The notes below the pieces were generated by a model that saw only the letters and a list, made by a program, of their open reading frames with translations, did no database searches and had not been told where the DNA came from. A DNA stretch of 6,147 bases, taken from the NCBI GenBank assembly GCA_947629295.1, contig CANRDH010000100.1, positions 1 through 6,147 of the forward strand, read 5' to 3'. The translations under genes and the position numbers were made by a program. This DNA comes from an uncultured Clostridia bacterium. GTDB taxonomy: Bacteria; Bacillota; Clostridia; Oscillospirales; Acutalibacteraceae. Positions 1 through 6,147 of the stretch are shown piece after piece (position 1 is the first letter of the stretch; each line of letters opens with the position of its first letter).

Positions 1-27
1 AATACTGTAAGTCTGCGGCGTGCCAAA

Positions 28-741
28 TTATTCTTCTGTCGGCTTTTCCGGCTCCGGATATTTTATGAGGGGTGCATTTCCCTGCGCAACCGATGTTACA
101 TCATTGAGGGGCAAAGAATTCTTTATATAAAAATTCTCTTTGATTTCCGTGAGTCTGTCAAGATTTTTGCAAAGACGCAGATATATATTCTCCAACCTGT
201 CATCAAGCGTTACCGTTCCTATTTTTATATCACGCCTGAGATATGTAAGATCCTCCCTGAAAAGCTGTATTTCCTTTTCTATATCCTCAATGAGCAGTAT
301 TGTATCCATTGCTTTTTCCTGAGCCTCGTCTATAACTCCGTGCGCCCTGACCTCTGCCTTGAGTTTTATTTTTACTATACTTTCCTGAAGCTCATCATAT
401 CTCCTAGCCTTTATAACAAGAGCGTCATATTGCTCCTGAAGCTTCCTTTTTTCGCTCAGTCGGATATCAAGCTCCTTCTGGTACGCTTCCATGTCATTTT
501 CATGCTGACCGACAGCCTCCGCCAGACGCATCTGCGTATCCTGAAGCGATTTATACAGCGCATTCCGTGCGGCGGTCATCTCAATAAGCGCAATGCCCTT
601 ATCCGTAGCCTCAAGCTCTGCCTCTTCAAGCTTCCGCCGTAAAAATTCAATCTCTTCTTCCGGAGTAAGCTTAGAATTTGTTATTATTGTTTCGTCCTCA
701 GCCACTGTCATTTCCATATCCTTCACTTCAGCCTCTGACAT
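28..741 (-). CDS. Coiled-coil protein of unknown function, possibly DivIVA-like
   Basis: I do not recognise this 237-residue protein by name. It is highly charged and predicted mostly helical: residues about 25-110 are rich in Glu, Lys, Arg and Leu in heptad-like spacing, followed by a second helical stretch at about 113-205 and a short Pro/Glu-rich tail (about 222-237). There is no signal peptide or membrane segment, so it should be cytoplasmic. The stretch around residues 115-172 (Tyr-Asp-Glu, then spaced Ala/Ile and Asp-Glu-Ala-Gln, then Phe-Arg-Glu-Asp and Leu-Arg-Arg) resembles the pattern of DivIVA-like proteins of Clostridia. That is a weak, remembered resemblance, and the usual N-terminal DivIVA membrane-binding segment is not evident. 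The ATG at 741 is chosen over an upstream in-frame GTG at 750 because that GTG overlaps the Shine-Dalgarno GAGGGG at 755-750, which sits 8 bases before the ATG. The gene follows mutL by about 117 bases and has its own promoter. It looks intact, with a TAA stop. Confidence 0.8.
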   Translation of the reverse strand: MSEAEVKDMEMTVAEDETIITNSKLTPEEEIEFLRRKLEEAELEATDKGIALIEMTAARNALYKSLQDTQMRLAEAVGQHENDMEAYQKELDIRLSEKRKLQEQYDALVIKARRYDELQESIVKIKLKAEVRAHGVIDEAQEKAMDTILLIEDIEKEIQLFREDLTYLRRDIKIGTVTLDDRLENIYLRLCKNLDRLTEIKENFYIKNSLPLNDVTSVAQGNAPLIKYPEPEKPTEE

Positions 742-749
742 ACGGCTCA

Positions 750-755
750 CCCCTC
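750..755 (-). promoter_or_regulatory. Ribosome binding site that fixes the start of the coiled-coil gene
   Basis: On the minus strand GAGGGGTGA ends 5 bases before the ATG at 741, and its GAGGGG core lies 8 bases before it. An upstream in-frame GTG (750-748) uses the last G of this core as its first base, so it cannot be served by it and has no better site further upstream. The ATG is therefore the likely start, which shortens the open frame by three codons. Confidence 0.65.
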
Positions 756-772
756 AAAATAATCATAATTCT

Positions 773-801
773 ATAATACCAGATTTCATGCTGTAAATCA
801 A
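773..801 (-). promoter_or_regulatory. Predicted sigma-A promoter of the coiled-coil gene
   Basis: Reading the minus strand, a TTGATT -35 box (801-796) is followed after exactly 17 bases by a TATTAT -10 box (778-773). The -10 box is preceded by TGG, giving an extended TGn -10. The matches to TTGACA and TATAAT are 4/6 and 5/6. Transcription would start near 765-767, giving a leader of about 25 bases that contains the ribosome binding site. This suggests the gene can be expressed independently of mutSL. Based on sequence pattern only. Confidence 0.6.
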
Positions 802-812
802 CACATATATCA

Positions 813-822
813 GGTATTTACC
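813..822. repeat. Short inverted repeat upstream of the -35 box
   Basis: The sequence GGTA-TT-TACC is a 4-base inverted repeat with a 2-base centre, about 11 bases upstream of the -35 box of the coiled-coil gene promoter. A wider pair, GTAAAT at 793-798 and ATTTAC at 816-821, also forms an inverted repeat whose right-hand arm overlaps this element and whose other arm touches the -35 box. It could be an operator, but short AT-rich inverted repeats are expected by chance in such DNA. Confidence 0.25.
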
Positions 823-823
823 G

Positions 824-855
824 TAAAAAATAATAAAAAAACATAAATTTCTTTT
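824..855 (-). terminator. Possible weak U-rich terminator after mutL
   Basis: Just past the mutL stop the minus-strand transcript could pair AAAGAAA (854-848) with UUUUUUU (841-835) around a 6-base loop, followed by a further run of U (830-825). The stem has no G-C pair, with only A-U and one G-U, so it is far weaker than a normal intrinsic hairpin. It may only cause partial termination, letting some mutSL message run into the next gene. No other structure was seen between mutL and that gene apart from the promoter and the inverted repeat. Confidence 0.2.
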
Positions 856-858
856 CTT

Positions 859-2856
859 CTATGGTATTCTTCCAAATGATTTCTCTATCTCTCTTTTGCT
901 CATAAGGAAATAAATCGGTCTTCCGTGAGGACAGTATCTTATATCATGATTTTCCTCAAGTCTGCGAACGAGCTCGATAAGTTCCTCCCTGCTGTTTACA
1001 TTTCCTGCCTTTACAGCAGCCCTGCAAGCGGTGTTGGCATATATCCATTCCATTTTCTCGGATATTTTGAGTTTTTTATGCTTGCAGAGATAATCGGCAA
1101 TCTCGGAAAACGATTGCATTATATCTTCATTTTCAAGCATAACCGGTGCCGAACGTATAAGCACCGTTCTTACGCCGAATCCGTCAATATCAAAGCCGGC
1201 TTCGGATAACATATCTTTATTTTCAAGCACAGCAGTACATTCCTCGGCATCAAGCGTAACGGACACCGGAGAAAGAAGGAATTGTGCATTCTTTCCCCTG
1301 TCCTCTTTTTTCAGCCTTTCATAGATAAGCCTTTCATGTGCCGCATGCTTGTCTATAAACATTATCCTGTCACTGTCATATTCCAAAATTATATATGTGC
1401 TGAATACCTCACCGATATATTTTACGGCAGCGGGCATTTCATCAGCCTCGCCGCTGTTTATATCATCGTTGCCTGGAGCCCGTTCCGCTTCTTCCTCACT
1501 ATTGTTACGGAAATTCAATATAATTTCTTCATCGTCCTCTTTTGCCGCCTTTTCCTCGACCCCTTTTTCCCCTGTGACATTCTCACTGTCCGCCATAACA
1601 TAATCAGCGACAAGATTCACCTTTTGAACCACTGCATTTGAGGGAGCCTCCGCACGCTCATCTGTCAAAATAACATCATCAATAGAGTTAACTCCGGGAA
1701 CAGCTATAATCGGCTCGTCGTCATTATTATCGCTTGACGGATAAGAACTGCCTTTCGAGAGCCTTGAATAAAAATTAAGCTGTGAAGCTTTATCTGTAGG
1801 TGGAATAAGCAGCTCGGGACTTTTTATCCGTATTTCCCCTGCGTGCTTAACTTCATTCCTAGTGTCAAAATTCATTATTGCACTGTGAACAGCATAATAC
1901 ACACTCTCAAAAACGGGACGTTCGTTTGTAAATCTCACCTCAAGCTTAGCGGGGTGAACATTGACGTCAAGCATCGAACAGTGCATTTCAATAAGCAAAA
2001 CACACGAGGGATATTTTCCCACCATTATACTGCCCTTATAAGCCTGTTCAAGTGCTGCCGCCGCCGTTTTCGAGCGAACATAACGACCGTTTATATAAAA
2101 CATCTGCATGGCGCGGTTAGCCTTGACAGACGATACAGGCTTTGTTACAAAACCTTTTACAGAAATATTATTCCTGCTGTATGAAACAGGTATAAGGCCG
2201 TCTGAAAATTCCTTTCCGAATATCTGAAATATAGCATTCTCAAGCTTACCGTCGCCTTGGGTTTTCATTATCTGTTTTCCGTCGCGTATAAAAGTAAAGC
2301 TTATTTCGGGATGAGATAAAGCCATTCTTTCAAGCAGAACAAAAACTGCGCTTCCCTCCGAAGCATCTTTTTTCAGAAATTTCATCCTTGCGGGTACATT
2401 ATAAAATATATCCCTGACGATTATTGTCGTTCCCTGCGGACAGCCCGTTATATCAAACGATTTTTCCTCCCCGCCGTCTATAACATAGCGTGTACCGTCC
2501 TGCTCCTTACTGCTTTTAGTGATAATTTCAACCTTGGAAACAGCACAGATAGACGCAAGTGCTTCGCCTCTGAAACCCAATGTGGCAATTGCATCAAGGT
2601 CGTCCTGTACGGAAATTTTACTGGTAGCATGGCGCAAAAATGCATTTCTGACATCGTCGCTCTCAATTCCTCCACCGTCGTCGGTAACGCGCATATATGT
2701 TATTCCGCCTCTTTGTATCTCAACGGCTATGGATCTTGCTCCGGCATCTATGCTGTTCTCAACAAGCTCCTTTATCACGGACGAGGGTCTTTCTATGACC
2801 TCACCTGCCGCAATAAGCTCCGCAATATGCTTAGGCAATACGTTTACCACTCCCAC
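859..2856 (-). CDS. mutL: DNA mismatch repair protein MutL with endonuclease motifs
   Basis: MutL couples mismatch recognition by MutS to strand incision. The N-terminal GHKL ATPase shows all expected motifs: KELVENSIDAG at 29-39 (catalytic Glu30, Mg-binding Asn34), DDGGGI at 59-64, GFRGEALASI at 94-103, and VNVHPAK at 298-304 with Lys304 in the place of the conserved ATPase-domain lysine. A low-complexity acidic linker runs from about 335 to 475. The C-terminal domain carries the nuclease signature: DKHAAHE at 502-508 with Glu513, Ala-Cys-Arg at 610-612, CPHGRP at 642-647 and a final Phe-Gly-Arg at 661-663. This predicts a metal-dependent nicking enzyme as in B. subtilis, not the E. coli MutH-dependent type. 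QFLLSP at 525-530 matches the Qxx(L/I)xP sliding-clamp motif. The length of 665 residues is normal. The GTG start lies 8 bases after GAGGGGGG and 29 bases after the mutS stop; a second in-frame GTG two codons later is less well spaced. Confidence 0.98.
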   Translation of the reverse strand: MGVVNVLPKHIAELIAAGEVIERPSSVIKELVENSIDAGARSIAVEIQRGGITYMRVTDDGGGIESDDVRNAFLRHATSKISVQDDLDAIATLGFRGEALASICAVSKVEIITKSSKEQDGTRYVIDGGEEKSFDITGCPQGTTIIVRDIFYNVPARMKFLKKDASEGSAVFVLLERMALSHPEISFTFIRDGKQIMKTQGDGKLENAIFQIFGKEFSDGLIPVSYSRNNISVKGFVTKPVSSVKANRAMQMFYINGRYVRSKTAAAALEQAYKGSIMVGKYPSCVLLIEMHCSMLDVNVHPAKLEVRFTNERPVFESVYYAVHSAIMNFDTRNEVKHAGEIRIKSPELLIPPTDKASQLNFYSRLSKGSSYPSSDNNDDEPIIAVPGVNSIDDVILTDERAEAPSNAVVQKVNLVADYVMADSENVTGEKGVEEKAAKEDDEEIILNFRNNSEEEAERAPGNDDINSGEADEMPAAVKYIGEVFSTYIILEYDSDRIMFIDKHAAHERLIYERLKKEDRGKNAQFLLSPVSVTLDAEECTAVLENKDMLSEAGFDIDGFGVRTVLIRSAPVMLENEDIMQSFSEIADYLCKHKKLKISEKMEWIYANTACRAAVKAGNVNSREELIELVRRLEENHDIRYCPHGRPIYFLMSKREIEKSFGRIP

Positions 2857-2864
2857 TTTTCACG

Positions 2865-2872
2865 CCCCCCTC
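2865..2872 (-). promoter_or_regulatory. Ribosome binding site of mutL, supporting a GTG start
   Basis: GAGGGGGG on the minus strand lies in the 29-base mutS-mutL gap and ends 8 bases before the GTG at 2856-2854. There is no nearby in-frame ATG. The spacing therefore decides for the GTG at 2856 over the GTG at 2850, which would be 14 bases away. The short gap with no promoter-like sequence indicates that mutL is translated from the mutS message. Confidence 0.6.
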
Positions 2873-2885
2873 TGCCGGAAATTTC

Positions 2886-5498
2886 CTAATTTTTGAGCAT
2901 TTTAACAAGCTCAAATAAAATATTCATTGATTCAATCGGCGTAAGAGTATTTATATCGATTTCTCTCAGCCGTTTTTCTATCGGGGTATCCTTGGGTGCA
3001 AATGCTATCTGCATTTCCTCCTCGTGCTTCTCCGATTTCTTCTTTGTCTGCCGCTGTACTCTTTTACTGCTTCGCTCAAGCTCCTCAAGTATTACCTTTG
3101 CTCTCTCTATAACGCTGTCGGGAAGTCCCGCAAGCTTTGCAACCTCTACACCGTAGGATTCATCAGCCGCACCCGGAATTATTCTTCTGAGGAAGGTAAT
3201 ATCATCCCCACGCTTTACAGCTGCTATATTATAGTTCTTAACGCCCTTAAGCTTATTTTCTAAAATCGTGAGTTCATGATAATGGGTAGCAAAAAGGGTC
3301 TTTGCACCCAATTTTTTTATATCGGCAACATATTCAAGCACAGCCCTTGCTATACTCATTCCGTCATAGGTCGATGTACCTCTGCCTATCTCGTCAAGAA
3401 TAAGCAGGCTGTTTCTTGTAGCCTTTTTCATAATATAGGCAACCTCATTCATCTCGACCATGAATGTAGACTGACCGGTTGAAAGGTCATCCGACGCCCC
3501 TATTCTCGTAAACACACTGTCTGCAATGGATATATCAGCACTTTTTGCCGGGACAAAGGAGCCCATCTGAGTCATAAGAACAATAAGCGCCGTCTGACGC
3601 ATATATGTAGATTTACCGGACATATTGGGACCGGTAATAATAGCAACTCTTTCATCACTGAGGTTTAGATTTGTATCATTAGGAACGAATCTTGTATCGT
3701 TTACCAGCTTTTCTACGACAGGATGCCTGCCCTCGGTTATGTGTATCTCTCCGTTATTGTTCAGAGTCGGACAGCAATAGTCATTATCGAATGCCGCCTG
3801 CGCAAACGAGCCCATTACATCAAGCACTGCCACAGCCGACGCTGACAAAGAAATTCTGTCTACTGCCGCCGCCGTTGTATTTCTTACCTTTTCAAATATT
3901 GCATATTCAAGCTCATTTGCTCTGTCCTTTGCACCGAGTATTCTTCTTTCAAGGTTTTTAAGCTCCTCGGTTATGTACCGTTCGCCGCCTGTAAGTGTTT
4001 GCTTTCTGATATATTCCTTCGGAACAAGATTTTTATAGGAATTTGATACCTCGATATAATAACCGAACACCCTGTTGTATCCTATCTTTAATTTTGGTAT
4101 TCCTGTTTTAGCCCGCTCCTCGGCTTCGATTTTAGCCATAAGCTCGGTTCCGCCCTTCATATCCGTACGCAGACTGTCAAGCTCCTCCGAACAGCCTTCC
4201 CGTATCATTCCGCCCTCACGGACGGAAAACGGAGGCTCCTCCTCGATAGTTTTGTCTATAAGCTCAACTATATCGATAAGCAAGTCAATATTGCCGTGCA
4301 TTTCATTGAGCAGTCCGCTGTTTGCTCCGGCTATGCTTCCCTTTATTCCGGGAAGTCTTTTTAATGCACCGCAAAGGGAGCGCAGTTCTCTTGCATTTGC
4401 CGAACCGTAAACCACTCTTGTTATGACACGCTGTATATCGAACATTCCTACAAGTGCTTCACGCAGATTCATTCTCATCTGAACATTGTCATAAAGCTCG
4501 GACACCGCATTCTGTCTTTTCATTATTGCTCCGATATTAGCAAGCGGCTTTTCAATATAGCTTTTGATAAGCCTTTTGCCCATTGAAGTTTTTGTTCTGT
4601 CGAGTACGGCAAGCAGGGAAGCGGATTTATTTTTACTGTTAAGCGGCTCTGTAAGCTCAAGATTACGTCTTGTGTTATAGTCGAGATGGACATACTGCTC
4701 CTCGCTGTAAAGCTCGATTTTATTAATGCGCTCCAATCCGACCTTCTGCGTTTTCTCCAAATAGGATATAAGCGCACCCACTGCGGAAACCGTCTGCGGC
4801 ATATCCGTAAGTCCCATACTGTCAATGCTTTTTCCGGAAAACTGTTCTTTTATTGTTTCTTCGGCATCCGCATATGAAAAAGCCTCATCATCAAGCATAT
4901 TGACGCAGGCGGAAAGCTTATCCTTTATAAATGCGGCAAGTGTTTTGAAACGGATTGTCTCGCCGCCTATCAGAAGCTCCCTCGGAGAATATTTGAGAAG
5001 TTCATCCTTAACGGCTCCCTCGCTGTCCTCGGCATCAATAAGTGTTGCATACAGTTCTCCGGTAGAAATATCGCAAAAGGCTATACCGATCTTGTTTTTC
5101 TGAGTATAGACGGAGCATATAAAGTTATTGCTTCCCTCGTCAAGCATACTTTGCTCCATTACCGTTCCGGGAGTTATCACTCTTATAACCTCTCGCTTTA
5201 CAAGCTTTTTTGTCTTTGAGGGGTCCTCCGTCTGCTCACATATAGCTACCTTATAGCCCTTTGCAATAAGTCTTGCCGCATAGGTTTCATAGCTGTGGAA
5301 AGGAACACCGCACATAGGCGCGCGCTCCTCAAGTCCGCAGTCCTTTCCCGTGAGCGTCAACTCAAGTTCCTGTTGTGCGGTTTTTGCATCATCAAAGAAC
5401 ATCTCATAAAAGTCTCCCACACGGTAAAAAAGTATGCAATCCTTATAATTTTCCTTTATTTCAAGATATTGCTTCATCATCGGAGAAATTTCAGCCAA
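2886..5498 (-). CDS. mutS: DNA mismatch repair protein MutS
   Basis: MutS binds mismatches and small insertion loops as a dimer and signals to MutL. Numbering is for the 870-residue product from the TTG at 5498. Domain I has GDFYEMF at 28-34, where Phe30 and Glu32 form the mismatch-probing F-x-E motif, and then APMCGVPFHS at 60-69. The connector, lever and clamp regions follow, with IGYNRVFGYYIEV near 472-484. The ABC-type ATPase shows Walker A GPNMSGKST (623-631), signature STFMVEM (677-683), Walker B LLILDEIGRGTST (698-710) and the THYHEL histidine loop (738-743). The end (about 845-868) is the usual C-terminal dimerisation helix region. Length fits bacterial MutS1 (B. subtilis about 858). 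The TTG start gives MAEISPMMKQY, matching the usual MutS N terminus; GTG at 5507 would add three residues, and ATGs at 5480/5477 would cut into the conserved start. mutL follows after 29 bases. Confidence 0.97.
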   Translation of the reverse strand: MAEISPMMKQYLEIKENYKDCILFYRVGDFYEMFFDDAKTAQQELELTLTGKDCGLEERAPMCGVPFHSYETYAARLIAKGYKVAICEQTEDPSKTKKLVKREVIRVITPGTVMEQSMLDEGSNNFICSVYTQKNKIGIAFCDISTGELYATLIDAEDSEGAVKDELLKYSPRELLIGGETIRFKTLAAFIKDKLSACVNMLDDEAFSYADAEETIKEQFSGKSIDSMGLTDMPQTVSAVGALISYLEKTQKVGLERINKIELYSEEQYVHLDYNTRRNLELTEPLNSKNKSASLLAVLDRTKTSMGKRLIKSYIEKPLANIGAIMKRQNAVSELYDNVQMRMNLREALVGMFDIQRVITRVVYGSANARELRSLCGALKRLPGIKGSIAGANSGLLNEMHGNIDLLIDIVELIDKTIEEEPPFSVREGGMIREGCSEELDSLRTDMKGGTELMAKIEAEERAKTGIPKLKIGYNRVFGYYIEVSNSYKNLVPKEYIRKQTLTGGERYITEELKNLERRILGAKDRANELEYAIFEKVRNTTAAAVDRISLSASAVAVLDVMGSFAQAAFDNDYCCPTLNNNGEIHITEGRHPVVEKLVNDTRFVPNDTNLNLSDERVAIITGPNMSGKSTYMRQTALIVLMTQMGSFVPAKSADISIADSVFTRIGASDDLSTGQSTFMVEMNEVAYIMKKATRNSLLILDEIGRGTSTYDGMSIARAVLEYVADIKKLGAKTLFATHYHELTILENKLKGVKNYNIAAVKRGDDITFLRRIIPGAADESYGVEVAKLAGLPDSVIERAKVILEELERSSKRVQRQTKKKSEKHEEEMQIAFAPKDTPIEKRLREIDINTLTPIESMNILFELVKMLKN

Positions 5499-5503
5499 TC
5501 CGC

Positions 5504-5514
5504 TCACCGCCCTT
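5504..5514 (-). promoter_or_regulatory. Ribosome binding site that bears on the mutS start
   Basis: The minus strand reads AAGGGCGGTGA, close to the anti-SD complement AAGGAGGTGA with one extra base and one change. It ends 5 bases before the in-frame TTG at 5498. The in-frame GTG at 5507 lies inside this element, only 2 bases after AAGGG, too close for initiation. This, together with the conserved N-terminal sequence that begins at the TTG, favours TTG. Confidence 0.5.
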
Positions 5515-5574
5515 ATTTTATCTTCCTGTATAGATCATAGACCCTTATTTCTGTAAATTTTCGTCCGTTTTTTA

Positions 5575-5994
5575 TCATCCGCAGCCGCCGCACGTCGCAC
5601 AGCTTCCGCTGCATGACGGCGTATAATCCGCCGTGTCGGGGTTCTCTCCTTCGGAGGATTTCTGTATTATCGCGGAAATTCTGTTCATTATTACATCAAA
5701 ATCGTCTTTAGCCTTATTATAATTTATCATGCGTTCATTGGACATTATTTCGGCATAAACCCTTCTCATATCCTCACCAAGCTTTCTTGCGGCATCAGGG
5801 TCACGCTCGTCATCGGGCTTTGCCGTCATTTCCGACATCTCGGCACGGACAGCGCTGAACCTTGTTATAAGCTTTTGCAGCTCCTTATCCTCATCCGCAG
5901 CCTGTCTTGCCATATTGAATTTTATATAAGCTTCTTCCTTTTGCAGTTGTCTGCCAAGCTCTCTTGCAATTTCAATAATATCTCTGTTTTCCAT
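5575..5994 (-). CDS. YlbF/YmcA-family (RicA/RicF-like) protein with cysteine-rich tail
   Basis: This 139-residue protein fits the Com_YlbF (DUF964) family: a small all-helical protein with an early Arg-Glu-Leu-Gly segment (11-14), a Tyr-Ile-Lys-Phe segment (23-26), Asp/Glu-rich turns before Leu-Gln-Lys-Leu-Ile (39-43) and a long helix at about 65-112. In B. subtilis the family members RicA (YmcA) and RicF (YlbF) join RicT (YaaT) in an Fe-S-bearing complex that affects RNase Y-dependent mRNA processing, competence, biofilm formation and sporulation. The tail has Cys128, Cys132, Cys135 and Cys138 in a C-x3-C-x2-C-x2-C pattern among Gly and Ser, suited to metal or Fe-S binding; that role is inference. 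In B. subtilis ymcA sits between miaB and mutSL, so position favours a YmcA/RicA-like role, but sequence alone does not separate YmcA from YlbF. The ATG start has AAGGGAG 6 bases upstream (6007-6001) and a strong promoter further up. mutS follows after 76 bases. Confidence 0.85.
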   Translation of the reverse strand: MENRDIIEIARELGRQLQKEEAYIKFNMARQAADEDKELQKLITRFSAVRAEMSEMTAKPDDERDPDAARKLGEDMRRVYAEIMSNERMINYNKAKDDFDVIMNRISAIIQKSSEGENPDTADYTPSCSGSCATCGGCG

Positions 5995-6041
5995 AATGAT
6001 CTCCCTTTTCCGATAAGATATACGATAGCATAATCAACATT

Positions 6042-6070
6042 ATTTTATCAAATTCATAAGATATTGTCAA
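6042..6070 (-). promoter_or_regulatory. Strong predicted sigma-A promoter of the ylbF-like/mutS/mutL unit
   Basis: On the minus strand a perfect TTGACA -35 box (6070-6065) is followed after exactly 17 bases by TAAAAT (6047-6042, 5/6 match). The -10 box is preceded by TGA, an extended TGn -10 element. The start of transcription should fall near 6034-6036, giving a leader of about 40 bases to the ATG at 5994. It lies between an upstream terminator and the first gene, so it probably drives the ylbF-like gene and, by read-through, mutS and mutL. No obvious operator was seen. Confidence 0.8.
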
Positions 6071-6096
6071 ACCGATATGTGATATATTTATTCAAA

Positions 6097-6130
6097 TCAA
6101 AAAGACTGCTCCCATTTCGGAAACAGTCTT
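6097..6130 (-). terminator. Intrinsic terminator of an upstream gene outside the window
   Basis: The minus-strand transcript reads AAGACUG (6130-6124) pairing with CAGUCUU (6108-6102). The stem extends inward by UUUCC/GGGAG, using two G-U wobbles, around a 5-base loop, for a stem of about 12 pairs. It is followed by a U run (6103-6099) and GAUUU. The wobble pairs form only in the minus-strand RNA and the U tract is on that side, so it ends minus-strand transcription entering from beyond 6147. No coding sequence of that upstream gene is visible in the last 17 bases. Confidence 0.8.
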
Positions 6131-6147
6131 AATCCTGATATAGTATT

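Noticed and set aside
748..750. GTG start for the coiled-coil protein.
   Set aside because: It overlaps the Shine-Dalgarno sequence that serves the ATG at 741 and has no ribosome binding site of its own.
1440..1850. Variable acidic stretch of MutL (about residues 335-475) as a sign of insertion or frameshift.
   Set aside because: MutL proteins normally have a variable disordered linker here; the frame is continuous and both flanking domains are complete at normal length.
2478..2675. Minus-strand open frame of 65 codons inside mutL.
   Set aside because: It lies fully within the conserved MutL ATPase region in another frame; the product resembles nothing known to me and has no clear ribosome binding site.
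3692..3961. Plus-strand open frames across mutS, mutL and the coiled-coil gene.
   Set aside because: All are antisense to strongly conserved coding sequence, have low-complexity Ser/Ile/Leu-rich products and lack promoters or ribosome binding sites.
4523..4825. Minus-strand open frame of 100 codons inside mutS.
   Set aside because: Out-of-frame shadow of the MutS lever region, with composition rich in Arg and Ser as expected of a shadow.
5527..5557. Possible internal promoter for mutS on the minus strand: TTTACA at 5557-5552 with TATGAT at 5539-5534 or TATACA at 5532-5527.
   Set aside because: Spacers are 12 and 19 bases, neither ideal, and the -10 options are imperfect. In AT-rich DNA this is expected by chance, so it was not listed as a feature.
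1..6147. A hidden new defence, mobile or RNA-based system.
   Set aside because: The window is nearly filled by four intact genes, three from known housekeeping families. No direct repeats, transposase, tRNA, riboswitch-like leader or CRISPR units were seen; the only gaps are about 30-155 bases and are largely explained by promoters, a terminator and ribosome binding sites.

Overview
The window is a housekeeping DNA-repair locus from a low-to-moderate GC Gram-positive bacterium, most likely a Clostridia member of the Oscillospiraceae/Ruminococcaceae kind. That placement is inferred from three things: adjacent mutS and mutL genes with a MutL that carries its own endonuclease motifs, a YlbF/YmcA-family gene just ahead of mutS as in Firmicutes, and purine-rich Shine-Dalgarno sites with AT-rich intergenic DNA. 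It is not a database result. All four genes lie on the minus strand, so transcription runs from high to low coordinates.

Layout in order of transcription. At 6097-6130 an intrinsic terminator closes an unseen gene beyond the right edge. At 6042-6070 a near-consensus housekeeping promoter with a 17-base spacer starts a new unit. The YlbF/YmcA-family gene (5994-5575) comes first. After a 76-base gap comes mutS (5498-2886), read here from a TTG start, and 29 bases later mutL (2856-859, GTG start). A roughly 120-base AT-rich spacer follows, holding a weak U-rich tract and a second good promoter (773-801). That promoter serves a gene for a 237-residue, largely coiled-coil protein of unknown function (741-28).

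MutS recognises mismatches and small loops; MutL is recruited and, because it retains its metal-binding nuclease motifs, should nick the daughter strand itself, without MutH or Dam. The YlbF/YmcA-like protein belongs to the family of the B. subtilis RicA/RicF proteins (Fe-S complex affecting RNA processing and development). Its cysteine-rich tail and its position ahead of mutSL fit that family. The coiled-coil protein has its own promoter and need not be functionally tied to repair.

No mobile element, CRISPR array, RNA gene or long repeat is visible. I do not see an undescribed multi-gene system. The points of interest are start-site choice, the cysteine tail, the uncharacterised coiled-coil protein, a weakened sliding-clamp motif in MutS and a small inverted repeat near the second promoter.
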